Shown: positions 45,074 to 58,465, numbered from the stretch's first letter. The stretch is DNA of 64,000 nucleotides from Megamerina dolium (GCA_963854835.1 OY978530.1:17523733-17587732); one strand, 5' to 3'. Notes: generated from the sequence alone by a model not told the origin. Made by a program: numbers and translations.

Positions 45074-45565
45074 CACGCCAGCCAATATAGAGATGCCCAC
45101 AGCCACAGCCTCAATCGTCACCTTACCCAGCCTAACTACAACCACAAGTTTGACCACAGCCGCGAATACCTCATCCGCCAGCGACACACGCTGTGCACAC
45201 CGCCGCCACTGCAGAAAGTGAGGTTGAGTGTTGTCGGCTCAAACTTACTTTTGTTAACAACTTATTACTTCAACAACACTAACAACCGTTTCAAGCGGTT
45301 TTCCGACACATATGCTAAACGGAATATGTGCAACCGTAGACCAATCAGTACCTACGTCAAGCAATCCAAGTTCTCCGAGAGGTTCGCACTCAACAAACGT
45401 TCTAGAAACAAATTGTGAGCAACTGCCAATTGTAAATCATATCAATAATGAAGCCACGTTGCACATGCCGCGAAATTTACAAGATATGCCTGAATTTTCT
45501 GGACAGTCAGAAGATTGGCCCGTATTCTATACTACGTTTCAAGAAACGACAGCCGTTTATAAGTA
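45074..45565 (+). pseudogene. BEL-3 gag, N-terminal part
   Basis: A Thr/Ala-rich segment (45075-45210) is followed by a cysteine-bearing patch and two stops near 45220. Then an open frame contains NLQDMPEFSGQSEDWPVFYT (45477-45535), a typical BEL/Pao gag motif, ending at YKY at the Tigger insertion. The frame resumes beyond the Tigger at 47644 with SNLKNNQRLNKCLKG; deleting the Tigger plus one TA keeps it in phase. Confidence 0.8.
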
Positions 45566-47643
45566 CAGTACAATCTCGATAATTCGGACACTTGCTAATC
45601 CGGATAACGCGGTAATCCGGACACCGGATTGCTTTCCATTGTTGACTCTGTAATCCGGACACCCTGCTTTTTCGCTTACCTCAATAATCCGGACATTTAC
45701 TTTTTCTTTGTCTTTTAAGCTTTTTTCTTCTGCTGTTTTTTTTTACGGGGAAGCCCCTTTTTTTATTTGAATATGTTTGAATAAGTAAACAGCCGATTTC
45801 TATGGAAAACAGGAAATGTGTTTGTTCTCAGACAGGTGCAATAAAAAGTTGAAGAAAATTGTGTTAACAAGTGGTGTTAGTTATTAAAGTTTATTACATT
45901 AAACATTAAAAATGCCACCAATAGTGAAGAAAAAACGTACTTTTTTAACAATTGACCAGAAAAAAGAAATTCTGAACAAGTTAAATAGGGGAAAGACACT
46001 TCGTCAACTGGCAGTGGAGTACAATGTAGGCAAATCTACAATTTCTGACATAAAATTAAATGGTTTAAAGATTGATAAGTAGGTCTGTGAAATGGTTTCG
46101 AATACAAAAGTCATTAATTTGTATTTATTTATGTTTTTATTCAGTTACATTGCTAAGACAGAAAGCGACCTTGGTAAACGCAAAACTATGCGATCTGCTG
46201 AATACCAACTGATGGAAGAACGTTTGTACAATTGGTTTGTAAACAGAAGGCAACAAAATGCATCAATTTCCTCTGAGATCATTAAAGAAAAAGCTAAATT
46301 ATTCTGTACCGAAATATACGGACCAAACGTTGAATTTATGGCCAGCAACGGTTGGCTTAATAATTTCCGTTCACGATATGGAATAAAATTTCTTAAAATA
46401 TCTGGCGAGAAACTATCCAACGACCCAACTGCTGTACAACCTTTCATTGAAAAACTACGCAGAAAAATTTCAGAAATGGGCATTACATATTCTCAAGTAT
46501 ATAATGCAGATGAAACCGCTTTATTTTGGAGGAAGATGCCAGAAAAAACGTTTGCGTTGCATACTGAGAAATCCGCTCCAGGACGTAAAATTGGTAAAGA
46601 AAGGGTCACCCTTATGGTTTGCTGCAATGCAACGGGAGAACATAGACTGAAATTGATGATGATCGGAAAAGCTAAAAATCCAAGGGCGTTTAAAAAAGTG
46701 AAGCTACCGTTAGAATACGCTAACACCAAAAATGCTTGGATGACTGAGCTATTGTTTAAGACCTGGTTTAAAAACTCTTTTGTCAAACAAGTAAAACGAT
46801 ACCTAAAGGAAAAAAATTTGCCATGCAAAGCACTTCTACTGCTAGACAATGCGACCTGCCACCCTCAATCGTTAGCAGACCTCGATAAGGACATATGCGT
46901 TATGTTTTTGCCACCAAACTGCACGGCTCTTATCCAGCCTATGGATCAGAATGCGATTCGAATTTTGAAAATGAATTATCGCAAAAGCTTTTTTAGAAAA
47001 CAGCCTTAGGGATTCTTTAAAGAAGTTTTCCTTGAAGGACGTTGCTTTTTTGACAGCAAACGCATGGGATACGGTGGGTGAAGGTATCCTTAAGAAATGT
47101 TTCAACAAAATTTTGTATGACGATGGATGGGATTCAGATGATGACCTCCCTCTTGCAATGTTACGCCCCAATAACTCAGCTGAAATAAATGACTTATTAG
47201 TCGAAATAGCACCAGACGTATATTTCGATGACGAGATTGATGAGTGACTGAATGACGACGCGGATAATCAAATTGAAGAAAACTCTACACTCTATATCTC
47301 TAACTCTAAAACTCTATATCTGCCTTTAACACGTGCATTAAATATGCAGAAGAGCAAGATTTCACTGCTGGCGATATTTTGAAACTAGTCAGCCTAAGAG
47401 ATATTGCACACAAGAACAAAAATGACACAAAACTTCGTCAAGAAAAAATTACAAATTTCTTTGAAAAACATTAAAAATGTGTATAAATCATAAAAAATAA
47501 AATTTTAAAATATTAAAAATATGTTGTGCTTTATTTCAGTAGTAAATTTTTCGAGCCATTCTTGTATCTCGGTAATCCGGACATTTCGATATTTCGGACA
47601 AGGCTTGGTTTTTAATTGTCCCGATTAACGAAATTATACTGTA
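45564..47643 (+). mobile_element. Tigger/pogo DNA transposon with intact ends and TA duplication
   Basis: Body 45566-47641 (2076 bp). The ends are inverted copies beginning CAGTACAATCTCGATAAT and CAGTATAATTTCGTTAAT, with further taatccggaca subterminal repeats in both, and TA at 45564-45565 and 47642-47643. It was inserted in the gag of BEL-3. All ends and the duplication are intact, so this is one of the younger insertions here. Confidence 0.93.
45912..47470 (+). pseudogene. Tigger/pogo transposase, core open, C-terminus broken
   Basis: Exon 1 (45912-46078) has a psq-type helix-turn-helix (TIDQKKEILNKLNRGKTLRQ, VGKSTISDIK). A likely 66-bp intron (GTAGGT...TTCAG) leads in phase to exon 2 at 46145, with the CENP-B-like second DNA-binding region (RLYNWFVNRRQQNASISSEI, NGWLNNFRSRYGIKF). 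The DDE core holds YNADETALFW, LLLDNATCH and LIQPMDQNAIR. A one-base frameshift lies in a T-run near 46990. The frame goes on to 47247 (WDTVGEGILKKCFNKILYDD), then a stop and a further shift precede the last readable codons ending FFEKH about 47470. The lesions are C-terminal to catalysis. Confidence 0.88.
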
Positions 47644-48480
47644 CTCGAATTTAAAAAATAACCAACGTCTAAATAAATGTTTAAAGGGTAATACAAGGGT
47701 GAAATGTAACATATGCTAATGTCAACATAGAGTGACAGAATGTTGACGTTTTATTAACGTCACAACGCTCATTTAAAAATTAAAAGTGACTATTATTCCG
47801 GGTTCTGCCAGTAAACGGACCAAGTAAGCGTTTTGAAATGTATGTTCTGCTAGATGAAAGATCGTCAGTAACTATGTTGAATGAGACCATGATTAATGAA
47901 TTGGGACTACGAGGACTACAGAGTCAGTTAAGCCTCCAATGGTTTGGAAGGCGAGTAGCACACTAAGCCTCAGTGGTAGTTAATTTATAAGTTAGTGGAG
48001 AAGCCTCACATGCTGCGTAATGTGCATAGTGTAAGAAATTTGAACATTCAAAGTTTAACCGAATGCGACATAGGTGACTGCGACCATAAATGGCGAATAC
48101 AATTTTACTTGAACGTACAACTTTCAATTGGTCTAGACCATTGTCATCTGGGCCACACGACAAATTTAACTTGCATACGTGGGGTAATGGACCCTACCTT
48201 GCTAATACTGAGTTGCGCTGGGTAGTGTTCGGCCCAAAACGTAGCTAACTTTCAAGGAATCCAGCATGTCTTTTTGTTGGTTTGTCACCGGAGCAACAGG
48301 TAGACGATATGGTTCCCGAATATTTTCAGGACTAATCATTCGGTGTAAGAGCGCTTCCACGTGCAGAAAGCACCGCCGATATATGTCCAAAGAAACTACT
48401 GAAGGAGATAACAGTCAAGATCGCTGGTCGATTCCAAACAGGTCTATTCTGGCAAAACGATGATGTTAAGTTGACCGAGA
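47644..48480 (+). pseudogene. BEL-3 gag end and protease remnants
   Basis: SNLKNNQRLNKCLKG continues the gag at 47645. After decayed sequence a protease block appears near 47835-47960: FEMYVLLDERSSVTMLNETMINELGL, with the active-site Gly of the usual pattern lost to Arg. Up to 48480 only scattered pol N-terminal patches are visible, in several frames. Confidence 0.6.
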
Positions 48481-48499
48481 GTTACGGAATAAAAATGCA

Positions 48500-50410
48500 A
48501 TGTGTTGTAATATTATACTGCAAAACACAGCCTTAACTCACAAATGTGGTATGTTCAATTTCAACATTCGACTGTTTGACACTTCAATGTCTTATCGGTA
48601 TCGAAAGAAAAATGACTCTAAACAAGGAATTCGCCACTGTCTATTGTAATATTGTCAAAGCCTATGTCCAAAAAAATATGCCCGAAAGCTGCACTCCAAT
48701 GAGGTCATATGTTCCAGTGCAAGAACGTGGTACCTTCAGCACTTCGCAATGGAAAATCCTCAGAAGCCTGGAAAGCTGCGATTCATATTTAACGCTGCCG
48801 CTATAACAGGCGGTATGTCACAAAATAACCAGCTGCTAAAAGGACCGCAGCAGTACCTACCGTTTCCGTCAATTCCATTTCATTTTAGAGAAGGTGCAGT
48901 GAGTGTGTGCGCGGACATAAAAAAGATGTTTCACTAGATCCTAATCCAGGTGCGCTCAGAGATTCTTGTGGCGGAATGGCAACCGTAGCAAGCCCCCTAC
49001 ATATACGAGATGACAGCCATGACGTTCGGTGCTGCATGCTCCCCGTGCGCACGAATTATCTCAAAACTAGAAACGCCCTGGAACATACCAGCCATAGTTC
49101 CCGTGCCATTAAAGCAATCACCGATTATCAACGACTTGATCGATAGCTTCGACTCTATCTCCCAGGCCATAATGATATCACAACAAGTTCGTCACATACA
49201 TGATGATGCTGGGTTCGAACTATGTAAATTTAGGTCGAACTCCTCGGAAGTAGTTGCAGCCTTAGGTGGCAGCTCCAATGCCATATAAATCAATAAGAAG
49301 GAGAGCTTGGCTTCCGAGAAAGTGCTTGAAATGCTTTGGTAGCCGAGCGACGACTATTTTACTTATCGCCTGGAGCTGTTCGGAGTTGACACATCGATGA
49401 TGCAAGGGAAGCGTCCACCTACAAAAAGAGAACTGATGAGTATTGTCATGTCCATCTTCGACCCGTTGAGATTCTTTTGCCACTTCACCACCTAAGTCAA
49501 ATTGATTCTACGCTAGCTCTGGAAGCAAAAAGTGCGATGGGATGAATAGAATACCCGAAATTCTCAATGTGACCAAAGTCATCAATTGGAGATGGGTGCT
49601 AACAAGTGAGAAACACCGATGACGCCTACCAACACAAACAAAGGAAGAGCTTTGCCCAAAATTTATGGTTTTACCCGTGAGTAAGACCTTTATTGACTTT
49701 AAACGATTTTCCTCTTTCACCATATTGAGAATGGTCGTCGTGTAGATAAATAGATTTATCAACAAATGCCGAATTAAGGAGAACACCAATACGTTGGAGG
49801 ACTGACAGCTGGAGAACTGAACGTGGCAGAACAGTCTCTATGTCGACTAGCCCAACGTGAATCATTCGACAACGAGATAATGCAGCTTTAAACAAATAAT
49901 ATATTGCCGTGAGACAACGCCTTATATACACTTGCGTTATACATTGATGATGAGGGAATCCTACGCGTAAATGAACGCCCAGATGCAGACAGGTGGTTAC
50001 CATATGATTGAAGCGTCTAATCATTCTGCCATTCGACCACGCCTTCTCGAAACTCGTAGTTGCCCACGAACACCATAAAATGATACACCAGAATATATAA
50101 GCTACGATCTGGAACATTCGCTGCAAATATTGGATTATAAATATCAGAAGAGTTCTACGTAATGTTATCGCCAAGAAGCAAGAAGCGATGGGTGGCACTA
50201 TTTACGTGCCTTACAGAGCGTGCTACCCATCTGGAAGTAGCATACGATCTGCCTACAGACGCTTGCATCCTAGCTATGCACAATTTTATGTATCGTCGTT
50301 ATTCGCTCTGATAACGGTAAAAACTTTATTGATGTTAAAGGAGAGATAAATGAAGTATTCGATTGTCGCTGAAATGTTCGATTGTCAGGCATTACAGAAC
50401 GAATTATCCT
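48500..50410 (+). pseudogene. BEL-3 RT, RNase H and integrase remnants
   Basis: RT starts are visible as KEFATVYCNIVKAYVQKN (48625-48680) and, in another frame, LRFIFNAAAITGGMSQNNQL, LLKGPQQYLPFPSIPFHFRE and CADIKKMFH (48770-48937). An AMTFGAACSPC patch follows at 49010. The catalytic box region and RNase H are badly decayed; a SIFDPLRFFCHF piece marks the connection near 49450. The integrase core can be recognised at 50205-50410 by TERATHLEVAYDLPTDACI and VIRSDNGKNFIDVKGEI. At least ten frame breaks. Confidence 0.72.
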
Positions 50411-50450
50411 CGAAGAGTATTGAATGGATATTCAATTGACCGGCAAATAA

Positions 50451-50542
50451 ATAAAGAGATTAAAAAATAAAGAGATTAAAAACAAATTCAAATCATATCT
50501 TTAATTACTGACAATAGTGGGAGATTAAGTTAAAAAACAATA

Positions 50543-50576
<34 letters not shown>

Positions 50577-51330
50577 AAAAGTCAAAAAAATCAATAATAA
50601 AAGAATTCAAACTTAATTTAAAAAAAATGTTTAATCTATTTGCTAACGAGGATCTTAAAATTATAGAGAAAAAAAATAATAGAAAAATACATTAAAATAA
50701 CAAAATTCAAAGCAATTCAAAAAAGAATGGTAAAAAAAAGTTCTTATATAATACAAGCCGCTAGGACTCAGATTGTAATGTCGTTGTCTTCATGCAAGCA
50801 CATGGCTGTGCTGCGGGTTCCTGTCGAGGGGCAATAATATGTTCCCTTTTTTTCTACGCTTTTTTTTTGCCTTGGCCCTTTTGTCTCCTCGTGAAGCACC
50901 GTATATTGTTTCTTTGCATAATGGCGACACCTAGACGATATTCGGCATTGGACGACATGGTGGCTGTATGCTAAGCAGTTGAGGCAACAGCATCATCTTG
51001 CCACAATCTCGTACCTTTTCACCACAGACATCGCGATGAATCGCAAGCATGCGTGTAATGGAAGGGCTCGTCGGTATAACCGGCATCTAGAACGACGTCC
51101 TCTATGACGGTCGTTCTCTTCTTCTGTGCTAGGAGTGCGGATTAGACTGTATCGAGCCGATCTTCGGCGGTTCGGAGACATTATGTGTTTTTGGAGGGGA
51201 AAAAAAACAAGAAAAACAAAAAATTAGTAATTGCAGTCATCTTGTACAGTACGCTCAATGAAAGCGAGAGAAAGAAGGAATGCCGCAGTAAGTGATTAGG
51301 GCAGTGCTACAAGTTTAAAACCGGCCTAGT
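50451..51330. other. AT-rich sequence and GC-richer patch, no gene recognised
   Basis: 50450-50760 is A-rich with aaataaaa-type runs. 50760-51300 is more balanced and holds a small Arg-rich frame on the minus strand (50993-51181, MSPNRRRSARYSLIRTPSTE) that I do not recognise. Because the BEL-4 pol ends at about 51330 on the minus strand, this may be its post-integrase region; its composition recalls the Arg-rich stretch after the integrase at 23.8 kb. Confidence 0.4.
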
Positions 51331-52500
51331 AAGAACGCCTTTGGAGGTTCGAACATCATCCACCCAGTTTTGTGCACGCAGCCCAACCTCCACTCATTTG
51401 GCTGTAAATTCTCCTTGCGTATTTCAACTAGATCCCTTACACAAATGTCCTTTTGCGAATATTTCTAATTTGTGCGCTTGTGTAACTCCTTCAAATACTC
51501 GTCCTTCCATCGTAGACAGTAGGACTGGTAGATAATTTTAAGTTGTTGCCACCAATTAACAACGCTCAAAGATTGATCAGATACATCAATCTCAGCGTGC
51601 GTCAACATCGCCGAATCGATCAAGAAATGACCAAGAGTAAGAGGAGTTAAGTCTGATGGATTGTCAGACATAGGGCTCAACGGTCTCGAACTGAGGCATG
51701 CTTCGATACGTAATAACAACGTACTGAACTCCTCCTGAAATTCTGACCGTGAGGAAGTTGCTTTAAATGGGCTTTGGAGCTTTTTACGCCTGCTTCCCAG
51801 AGACCACCCATGTGCGGAGCACCAGAGGGAATAAAACTAAATTCTGCATTTTGATGGCTTTGAGAGGCTTCGACAGTGTCACGAACTTGGCGTAGAAAAT
51901 TTCCTCCTTTAGCTCGTAGAGCTCGAGAGGCGCCAACAAAGGACATTCCGTTGTCCGAAAATATATGGGCTGGACAGCCACGACATGAGAAGAATCGCAA
52001 AATGCTGCGAGAAACATAGGTGTTGTCATATCACTTGTTGCCTCGAAGTGAATGGCCTTCATTGCGAAGCACACAAAGACACAGACATACCCCTTTGTGA
52101 AACGACATGCCCGACCTGTATACGCCTTTATGTTAAAGGGGCCGGAAAAGTCAAAATCGGTCGTTGCAAACGGGAGTGAAAAAGTGTTGCGTTAGGGCGG
52201 TAATGCTGCCATTATTTAAATGTACTGATTGTGCTCTTCGTAGTTGCAGTTTGCAGTTGCGCACCGTCATTTTTACTAAGTTTTTCAACTTAGCGACCAA
52301 AATTCCATGCGTAAGAGATGCAGAAGCAGTTGGTTGGAGCTGTGAATCGAAATCACATGGATAAATTTTACCAACAATTGAGTAAAGCGTCCAGAATTCG
52401 GGAGAAGAATGGGAAACCTTTCTCTGTAAGAGAGAGCAGGGGAGTGTGCTAAACGCCCGTTAACGCACATCACGCCCTGTGAATCCAAAAATGGATTGAA
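51330..52500 (-). pseudogene. BEL-4 integrase, broken
   Basis: From the N-terminal side on the minus strand: the zinc region with VNGRLAHSPALSYRERFPIL and the His pair (52488 down), a decayed stretch with CFAMKAIHFEATSDMT (about 52010-52074), core block SDNGMSFVGASRALRAKG (51930-51970), PHMGGLWEAGVKSSKAHLKQ (51760-51825), then LSSRPLSPMSDNPSDLTPLT and LKIIYQSYCLRWKDEYLKEL in 51465-51719. The catalytic Asp and Glu residues are present in the readable blocks. At least four frame breaks. Confidence 0.85.
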
Positions 52501-52800
52501 TGATAGTATATTACTCTTACTCGAGATCGGGAGTTTCTTAAGTAAATCCGCATATTCCTGAGAAATGGCGCATTTGACACAATCTTAAAAATCTGTTACG
52601 CATGAAAACTATATCTTAAGTGGAGGTAAACGCGTTTCGTGTTCGTCATGCAACCTTAAACACCGCAAGATATATGATATGACACGGAATGGCACTCACA
52701 CCCACATCTAGTGCTGTAGTTGGCCAATATTGTCGTTGCATCTTTACCCATCTAGGGCCGTGCACCCACAACTCATTATCTGCCAGTTCCTTCGCGTAGG

Positions 52801-53340
52801 TTCAGCGAGTAGCCACATCAGCTGGGTTGTCGGAGGAACTCACATGGTGCCAATTAGAGTCACCAATTTTCTCTATTATCGAAGAGACTCGATTTGCCAC
52901 GAATGTGGTCCAATGGCATGGAGGCTTTTGCAACCACGAGAGAACGATCGTTGAGTCGGTCCATGCGAGCAAGGTATACGTTGGCACTTGGAGTTGCGGC
53001 ATCAGTGAAACGAACATCTGAGCAAGTAAATGCGCTCCGCAAAGCTCTAATCGGGGTAAAGAGAGAGAATTTTTGCTGTTAGCAAATCGGTATGTATTTT
53101 GCCCGTAGGGCTTTCCATACGCACTTTTGCTGCGCACTGTTGCTGCGTAGGCTTTCTCTGACGCATCGCAAAAGCCATGAAATTGCACGGTACTGACTGG
53201 AACACATTGTTCGAAACGAGGGATCCTAATGGAAGTCAGATTAGGATAATCCGATGAAAAATTTTGCCATTTGTGAAGCGTGAGTGATTGACTCGTCCCA
53301 ACTAGTATTATCGAGCCACAACTGCTGCGTTAACAATTTT
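52801..53340 (-). pseudogene. BEL-4 RNase H
   Basis: Open at 53188-52802: MQFHGFCDASEKAYAATVRS, LSLPRLELCGAHLLAQMFVS, LLAWTDSTIVLSWLQKPP with the active-site Asp, and SSDNPADVATR. In cells it would remove the RNA strand of the RNA-DNA hybrid. The segment 53189-53340, toward the RT connection, is decayed. Confidence 0.87.
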
Positions 53341-54733
53341 GCAAATACATGCAAATACAATTTTTGGAGCTAACCATCCAGCAGGACCAAATATTTTCGC
53401 AGTGATGGAAAGTACTTGACGTTTAGTGTACGACACTTTGTTTGGAAGGGGCCCAGGTGTAAAAAAGAAGCAATCAGAACCGGCGTTCCAACGGAGCTCA
53501 AGGGTTTTCGCGGTACTTGCATCTGAGATATTCAAAAACTCTGCATCTAGACGATTATCAGAGGGCAAGCCTTCAAGGACCCGGTGGTGATTCGATGTCC
53601 GCTTTCTCAAGGAAAATACTGCGGTAGGTAGTACCGACATGAGTTGGTCACGAGCTAGGATAGCATCGTTAAACGTGTGAGCTCCCGCAAGTACATCGTC
53701 TACATATAAGAGTGTCGAAGGATATGGGAAGCGATAGGGTTAGCTATTTCAATTTCTTGTGCGAGTTGCAATAACATTTTAATTGCTAAGTACGGCACAC
53801 AGTTAATACCAAATGCCACAGTATGCAATTCCAAACTTTTAACATTTTCCATTGGTGTTCTGCGAAAAAAAATTCCTTGAAACCCCATGTGGGCAAGATG
53901 AACGAGAATCTGCCGATACATATTCTCAATGTCGGCAATAAACACAAACTGATAGAATCGCCATCTTAGAAGTAAAACCATCAGGTCTGTTTAAAGTATG
54001 AGTCTTGGATAAAGGACATCATTCCCACTTTTGCCAGTAGAAGTACGGCAGGAGGCGTTAAATACCACGCGGAGTTTAGTAGTCGTGATGTCAAATTTCA
54101 AGACAGCGTGGTGAGGGAGGTAATAATGCAACGAGTTGGGTTCCGTAGAAGCGCTTGCTTCGATTTGCTTCATGTATCCCAATTCGACATATTCCAGTAT
54201 GACGGTGTCATAAAAAATAAAAAAAAATAAATATGTGGCACTTAAAGCCCCGAAGGGCTCATTGGCTGAGCTTCTCTTCAATTACTGTTGTGCGTGTTAA
54301 ATTTTAGACAGTATTAGAAGGGACCTACTTATTTTAGCCGGTTCCGAACGGCAGAACCATGGTGACATTACTTTTTCTGAGCTTTGTCACAGAGTTCTTT
54401 TAGAAGCTTTTCATGGCAAGTTGTTACTGTCGGAAGAATTGCCAATTGCTTGCCGACAGGTGGGTACCGTTCGAAAGAAAAATCTTTACGATATTAAATT
54501 TATTATGCATGATCCGGGGATTGAACCACGACCTACAGATCAGAAGGCCAACACACTAACCACTGAGCCACGGCACCGACGGTGTCATACTCAACCTTAA
54601 ATTGAAGAGTCTTAAGTAGGCGCGCTTCATTTCGGAAGAATTGTGCATGTGGGTAATTGCCTCTTAAATGGTAACGATACCACGAATTTGCCTTCTTGAT
54701 TCCGAAATGTTGTCTTTTTAAAGTACCCCTCAC
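53308..54733 (-). pseudogene. BEL-4 reverse transcriptase, interrupted by a SINE
   Basis: From the N-terminus: YPHAQFFRNEARLLKTLQFK (about 54600-54665), SINE, then ILEYVELGYMKQIEA, LKFDITTTKLRVVFNASCRT (54045-54105), FVFIADIENMYRQILVH (53900-53950) with the first catalytic Asp, TVAFGINCVPYLAIKMLLQ, then decay before the second catalytic box. The connection (RQVLSITAKIFGPAGWLAPK) is at 53350-53430. Deleting the SINE plus one 12-bp duplication (377 bp) puts the flanking frames back in phase. Confidence 0.87.
54201..54589 (-). mobile_element. tRNA-derived SINE, copy C, with 12-bp target duplication
   Basis: Body 54213-54577 (365 bp), flanked by gacggtgtcata at 54201-54212 and 54578-54589. The head, read leftward from 54577, has box A TGGCTCAGTGG and box B GGTTCAATCCC, the best pol III boxes of the three copies. 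The tail is an A-rich run (ataaaaaataaaaaaaaat in element sense reversed). Inserted in the BEL-4 RT. Confidence 0.93.
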
Positions 54734-54740
54734 AGTTACA

Positions 54741-55515
54741 AATCGTGAGGTGTCTTCCGATTAGTTTTTGGGACTTCCTCTAGGTTAGGTTAGGTTATGT
54801 GGGTGCCCTCTCTCTGAGAGGACACACTTAGACCAGAAAGGCCCATTGTAATACCACCGAGCTTCAAAAAATGGCTAGCAATTGTTCTTTCAAAGAGACG
54901 AAGCCTTCCGTTGAGAGAGTGATGTATATGATTGCACTTGATCGAGAGCTGGGATATTGGTAAGGCTATAATCCAAGCAATTCGTAGAATTACCACATCG
55001 GGAAATGATATAGCGCTTATGATCGCTTGAATTTAAAAATCGAAATGATCTACTTAAACGGATAAAATGCCAAAACGAACTGTTAGGAAAATGTATGTAA
55101 GCAAATCCTAATAAGCGACGTAGTCTTCTTGGGGTTGGGAACGTATACTATCACCAGTATAAAAAACGGACAACTTTTGGTTAGAAATTGGGAAAAAAGA
55201 CTTGAAGTATATACTATTAATTATAGTATTATGTCGATTCACGCAGTTTTGAAACTATTTATGTAATGAAAAACTAATATTGTTGCCTTGCGCTATTTAT
55301 GTGTGGGTGTGAGAATGAGCGCAATACACAGTATACACCAAGCAAATAAAGTAAGAGGGAAATTGATGTAATTCGTAGAATTACAAAGAACAAGCGTGAG
55401 AGTAAGTGCTGATGTTATAAAATTGTGAACGAAAAAGTGTTTCTATGCACCAGTGCCAAATTGTATATAAAATATCACCTTACAGTCGCCTGGGGCCGAC
55501 CAAATTATTTCCTGC
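54741..55515. other. Noncoding repeat-like sequence with short aggtt tandem
   Basis: A taggttaggttaggtta run at 54782-54798 precedes a conserved-looking block (gtgggtgccctctctctgag). Such blocks often occur at the 3' ends of LOA/R1-type retrotransposons in flies, which is from general memory. No coding motif. The remainder is unremarkable. Confidence 0.4.
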
Positions 55516-56520
<1,005 letters not shown>

Positions 56521-56529
56521 TTCGCACTG

Positions 56530-58465
56530 TTTAGAAGCCTTAGGAGGTCGCTGACATTTATTTCCGCCAACTCCTCAGTGTTATTGAAGAGTGGTTTACC
56601 TAGGGTGTTCATTATCTGCTTCCAAAGGGCAGGGCATTTACAAAGGAAGTGGAAAACCGTTTCCTTTTCTTCCACTTGGTTACAACTGCGTCAGAAATCC
56701 TTATGGGATTTATGTTTAGGATTGTATGTAGGCCATAGTGACCTACTAGTCTTACATTTCGTAAGATTTTCCACCTACAATCCGCTATTTGTAGATCTTT
56801 TATATTGATAGCTCTTTTAGCTACACTCAGCGGTATGAACATCGGTTCTGCAAGAGCCTCTTGCATGGCAGATCCCTTTCTTGCCAGTTCGCCGGCTTTT
56901 TGAATGTATTGAGACTCCTTCTACTTTGTTCCACTATTAAGGAGGATATGACTGCTGAGTTCGAGGCCTGAATTGCAGTTTGGCTGTCCGATGGTATAGC
57001 TTGAATCTGAAGTCTGCGATTAGTATCCTACAAGCTTCCCCAATTGCAAACACTTCCGCCTGGAATACGCTTGACAGGTTAGGGAGGCGCACAGACTTGT
57101 CCACTTCAATCTCTCGGAATATATTCCTGCCCCTACGCCGCAATCCATTTTGGAGCCGTCCGTGTAGATTGTGGTGTCGAAGCTGTTTAACAGACATCCT
57201 TAGTCCAATCCTTCCTCGAAGGAAAAACTACTATGAAGCTTCTATTGAAAATCATCTTCGGGATGATGTAGCCTGTCCTATCAGACGCATATTGTGTTTT
57301 CCTTGTTAGTATGCATCCATGTCCATAAGTTCTCTACTTCCAGTGACCCGCTTCATTTACCCACACTGGGGTCATTTTTGCCGTTTTCTTAATGTATAGA
57401 TCAATAGGGAGCATGTGTGTCAGAACGTTAAGAGCATCCCCGGGTCACGACTTTATAGCTCCGACTACCGCTGCATATGCTGACCTTTGTATACTGCTAA
57501 GTTTATTAATGGTGTAGGCCTTATTCAAAGCTTTCTACCAAGCAACCGAGTCATACGATAAAATTGGAATTGTACAACCGCTTTGTACATCCATAAAGTA
57601 AGTTTTGGTTTTATAACCCGTTTCCTTCCAATTACTCTTTTGCAGGTATAGAGGGCAATCCAAGCCTTCTTTACCCGGTTTTCAGTATTTAACCTCCAGC
57701 TAAGCTTGGAGTCCAAAATAACCCCCAAGTATTTGGAAGAAAGAGCTAAGGTTTAATGGTTTAATTTAGGCAAGTCAAATTTGGGTATTTTGATTCTGAG
57801 GTGAAAAGCATCAGTTCTGTTTTATCCGAGTTCAACTTTAGGCCACACCTGATAGCCCAAGACCTGAGCTCGTCTAACGCCCATTGCGTGATTCCACTGA
57901 TGGTGCTAGGGCACAGTTCTGACGCCATTAACACCACATCATCGGCATACGCCACCACTTTGACACATCCTCTATTCAGTTGTATTAGGATGTTGTTTAT
58001 TACGCGTCTTTAATACGAAAGAGGTTAGACTGATGGGTCTAAAATCCTTCGCTGATTCCTCCTGTCCTCTTTTGCCAACCTTTGGTATGAAGATCACCCT
58101 TATTAGCCTCCAGCTTGTAAGTACATATTTCAGGTTCAGACACGCTTTGAAGATTCGCACCAGCCATGGGAGTACACAGTCCAATGCAACCTGCAACATT
58201 TTGGGCATGATCCCATCCGGACCTGGTGACTTCAAGGGTAAAAAACTTTTAATTCATACTTCATACGGTCATACTACTTCCGCTTTCGTGTTGATTGCAT
58301 CCCGGAAAATGTGTTTATGAGTAATTCTACGGATTTTTCTGCCGTTTCCGCACAAGTTCCATTTTGGTTTCTAATCCAAGAAGCACTTGAATGGTCTTTG
58401 GATAGGATACGGCTCAGTCTCGCTGAATCTTTGGTAGATTCAATGGGCGTTTCCATCCTACTCAT
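56530..58465 (-). pseudogene. LOA/I-like non-LTR element: RT, RNase H and C-terminal zinc knuckle
   Basis: Minus strand. It starts in the endonuclease-RT linker (58465 down) and then KSPGPDGIMPKMLQVALDCV, IFIPKVGKRG and FRPISLTSF (58060-58235). After a deletion that removes the middle of RT, the YADDVVLMAS catalytic block is intact near 57945 (57761-57958), then LKLNSDKTELMLF and MGVILDSKLSW. An RNase H region lies near 56990-57200 (LSSVFQAEVFAIGEACRIL). At the end (about 56612-56866 and beyond, frame-shifted) there is a cysteine-bearing CNQVEEKETVFHFLCKCPAL tail. RT plus RNase H in one ORF points to the LOA or I clade. Inactive. Confidence 0.82.

Larger units (their letters stand above)
44946..50450 (+). 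mobile_element. BEL/Pao retrotransposon BEL-3, decayed, split by Tigger
   Basis: The gag part lies left of the Tigger (to 45565) and resumes at 47644; protease, RT, RNase H and integrase remnants follow to about 50400. Many frameshifts and stops mark it as older than BEL-1 and BEL-2. LTRs were not found. Confidence 0.75.
51330..54740 (-). mobile_element. BEL/Pao retrotransposon BEL-4, pol region only, minus strand
   Basis: The order on the minus strand is RT, RNase H, integrase, with a SINE (54213-54577) inside RT. Gag, protease and both LTRs are missing or unrecognised. The RNase H and integrase match the fragment at 22.0-23.7 kb closely (shared SLPRLELCGAHLLA-type and WLQKPPCHWTTFVANRVSSI blocks), so these are two copies of one lineage. 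Confidence 0.85.

Noticed and set aside
54782..54798. Telomere repeat array
   Set aside because: Only about three aggtt units, interior to the window and next to retroelement-like sequence.
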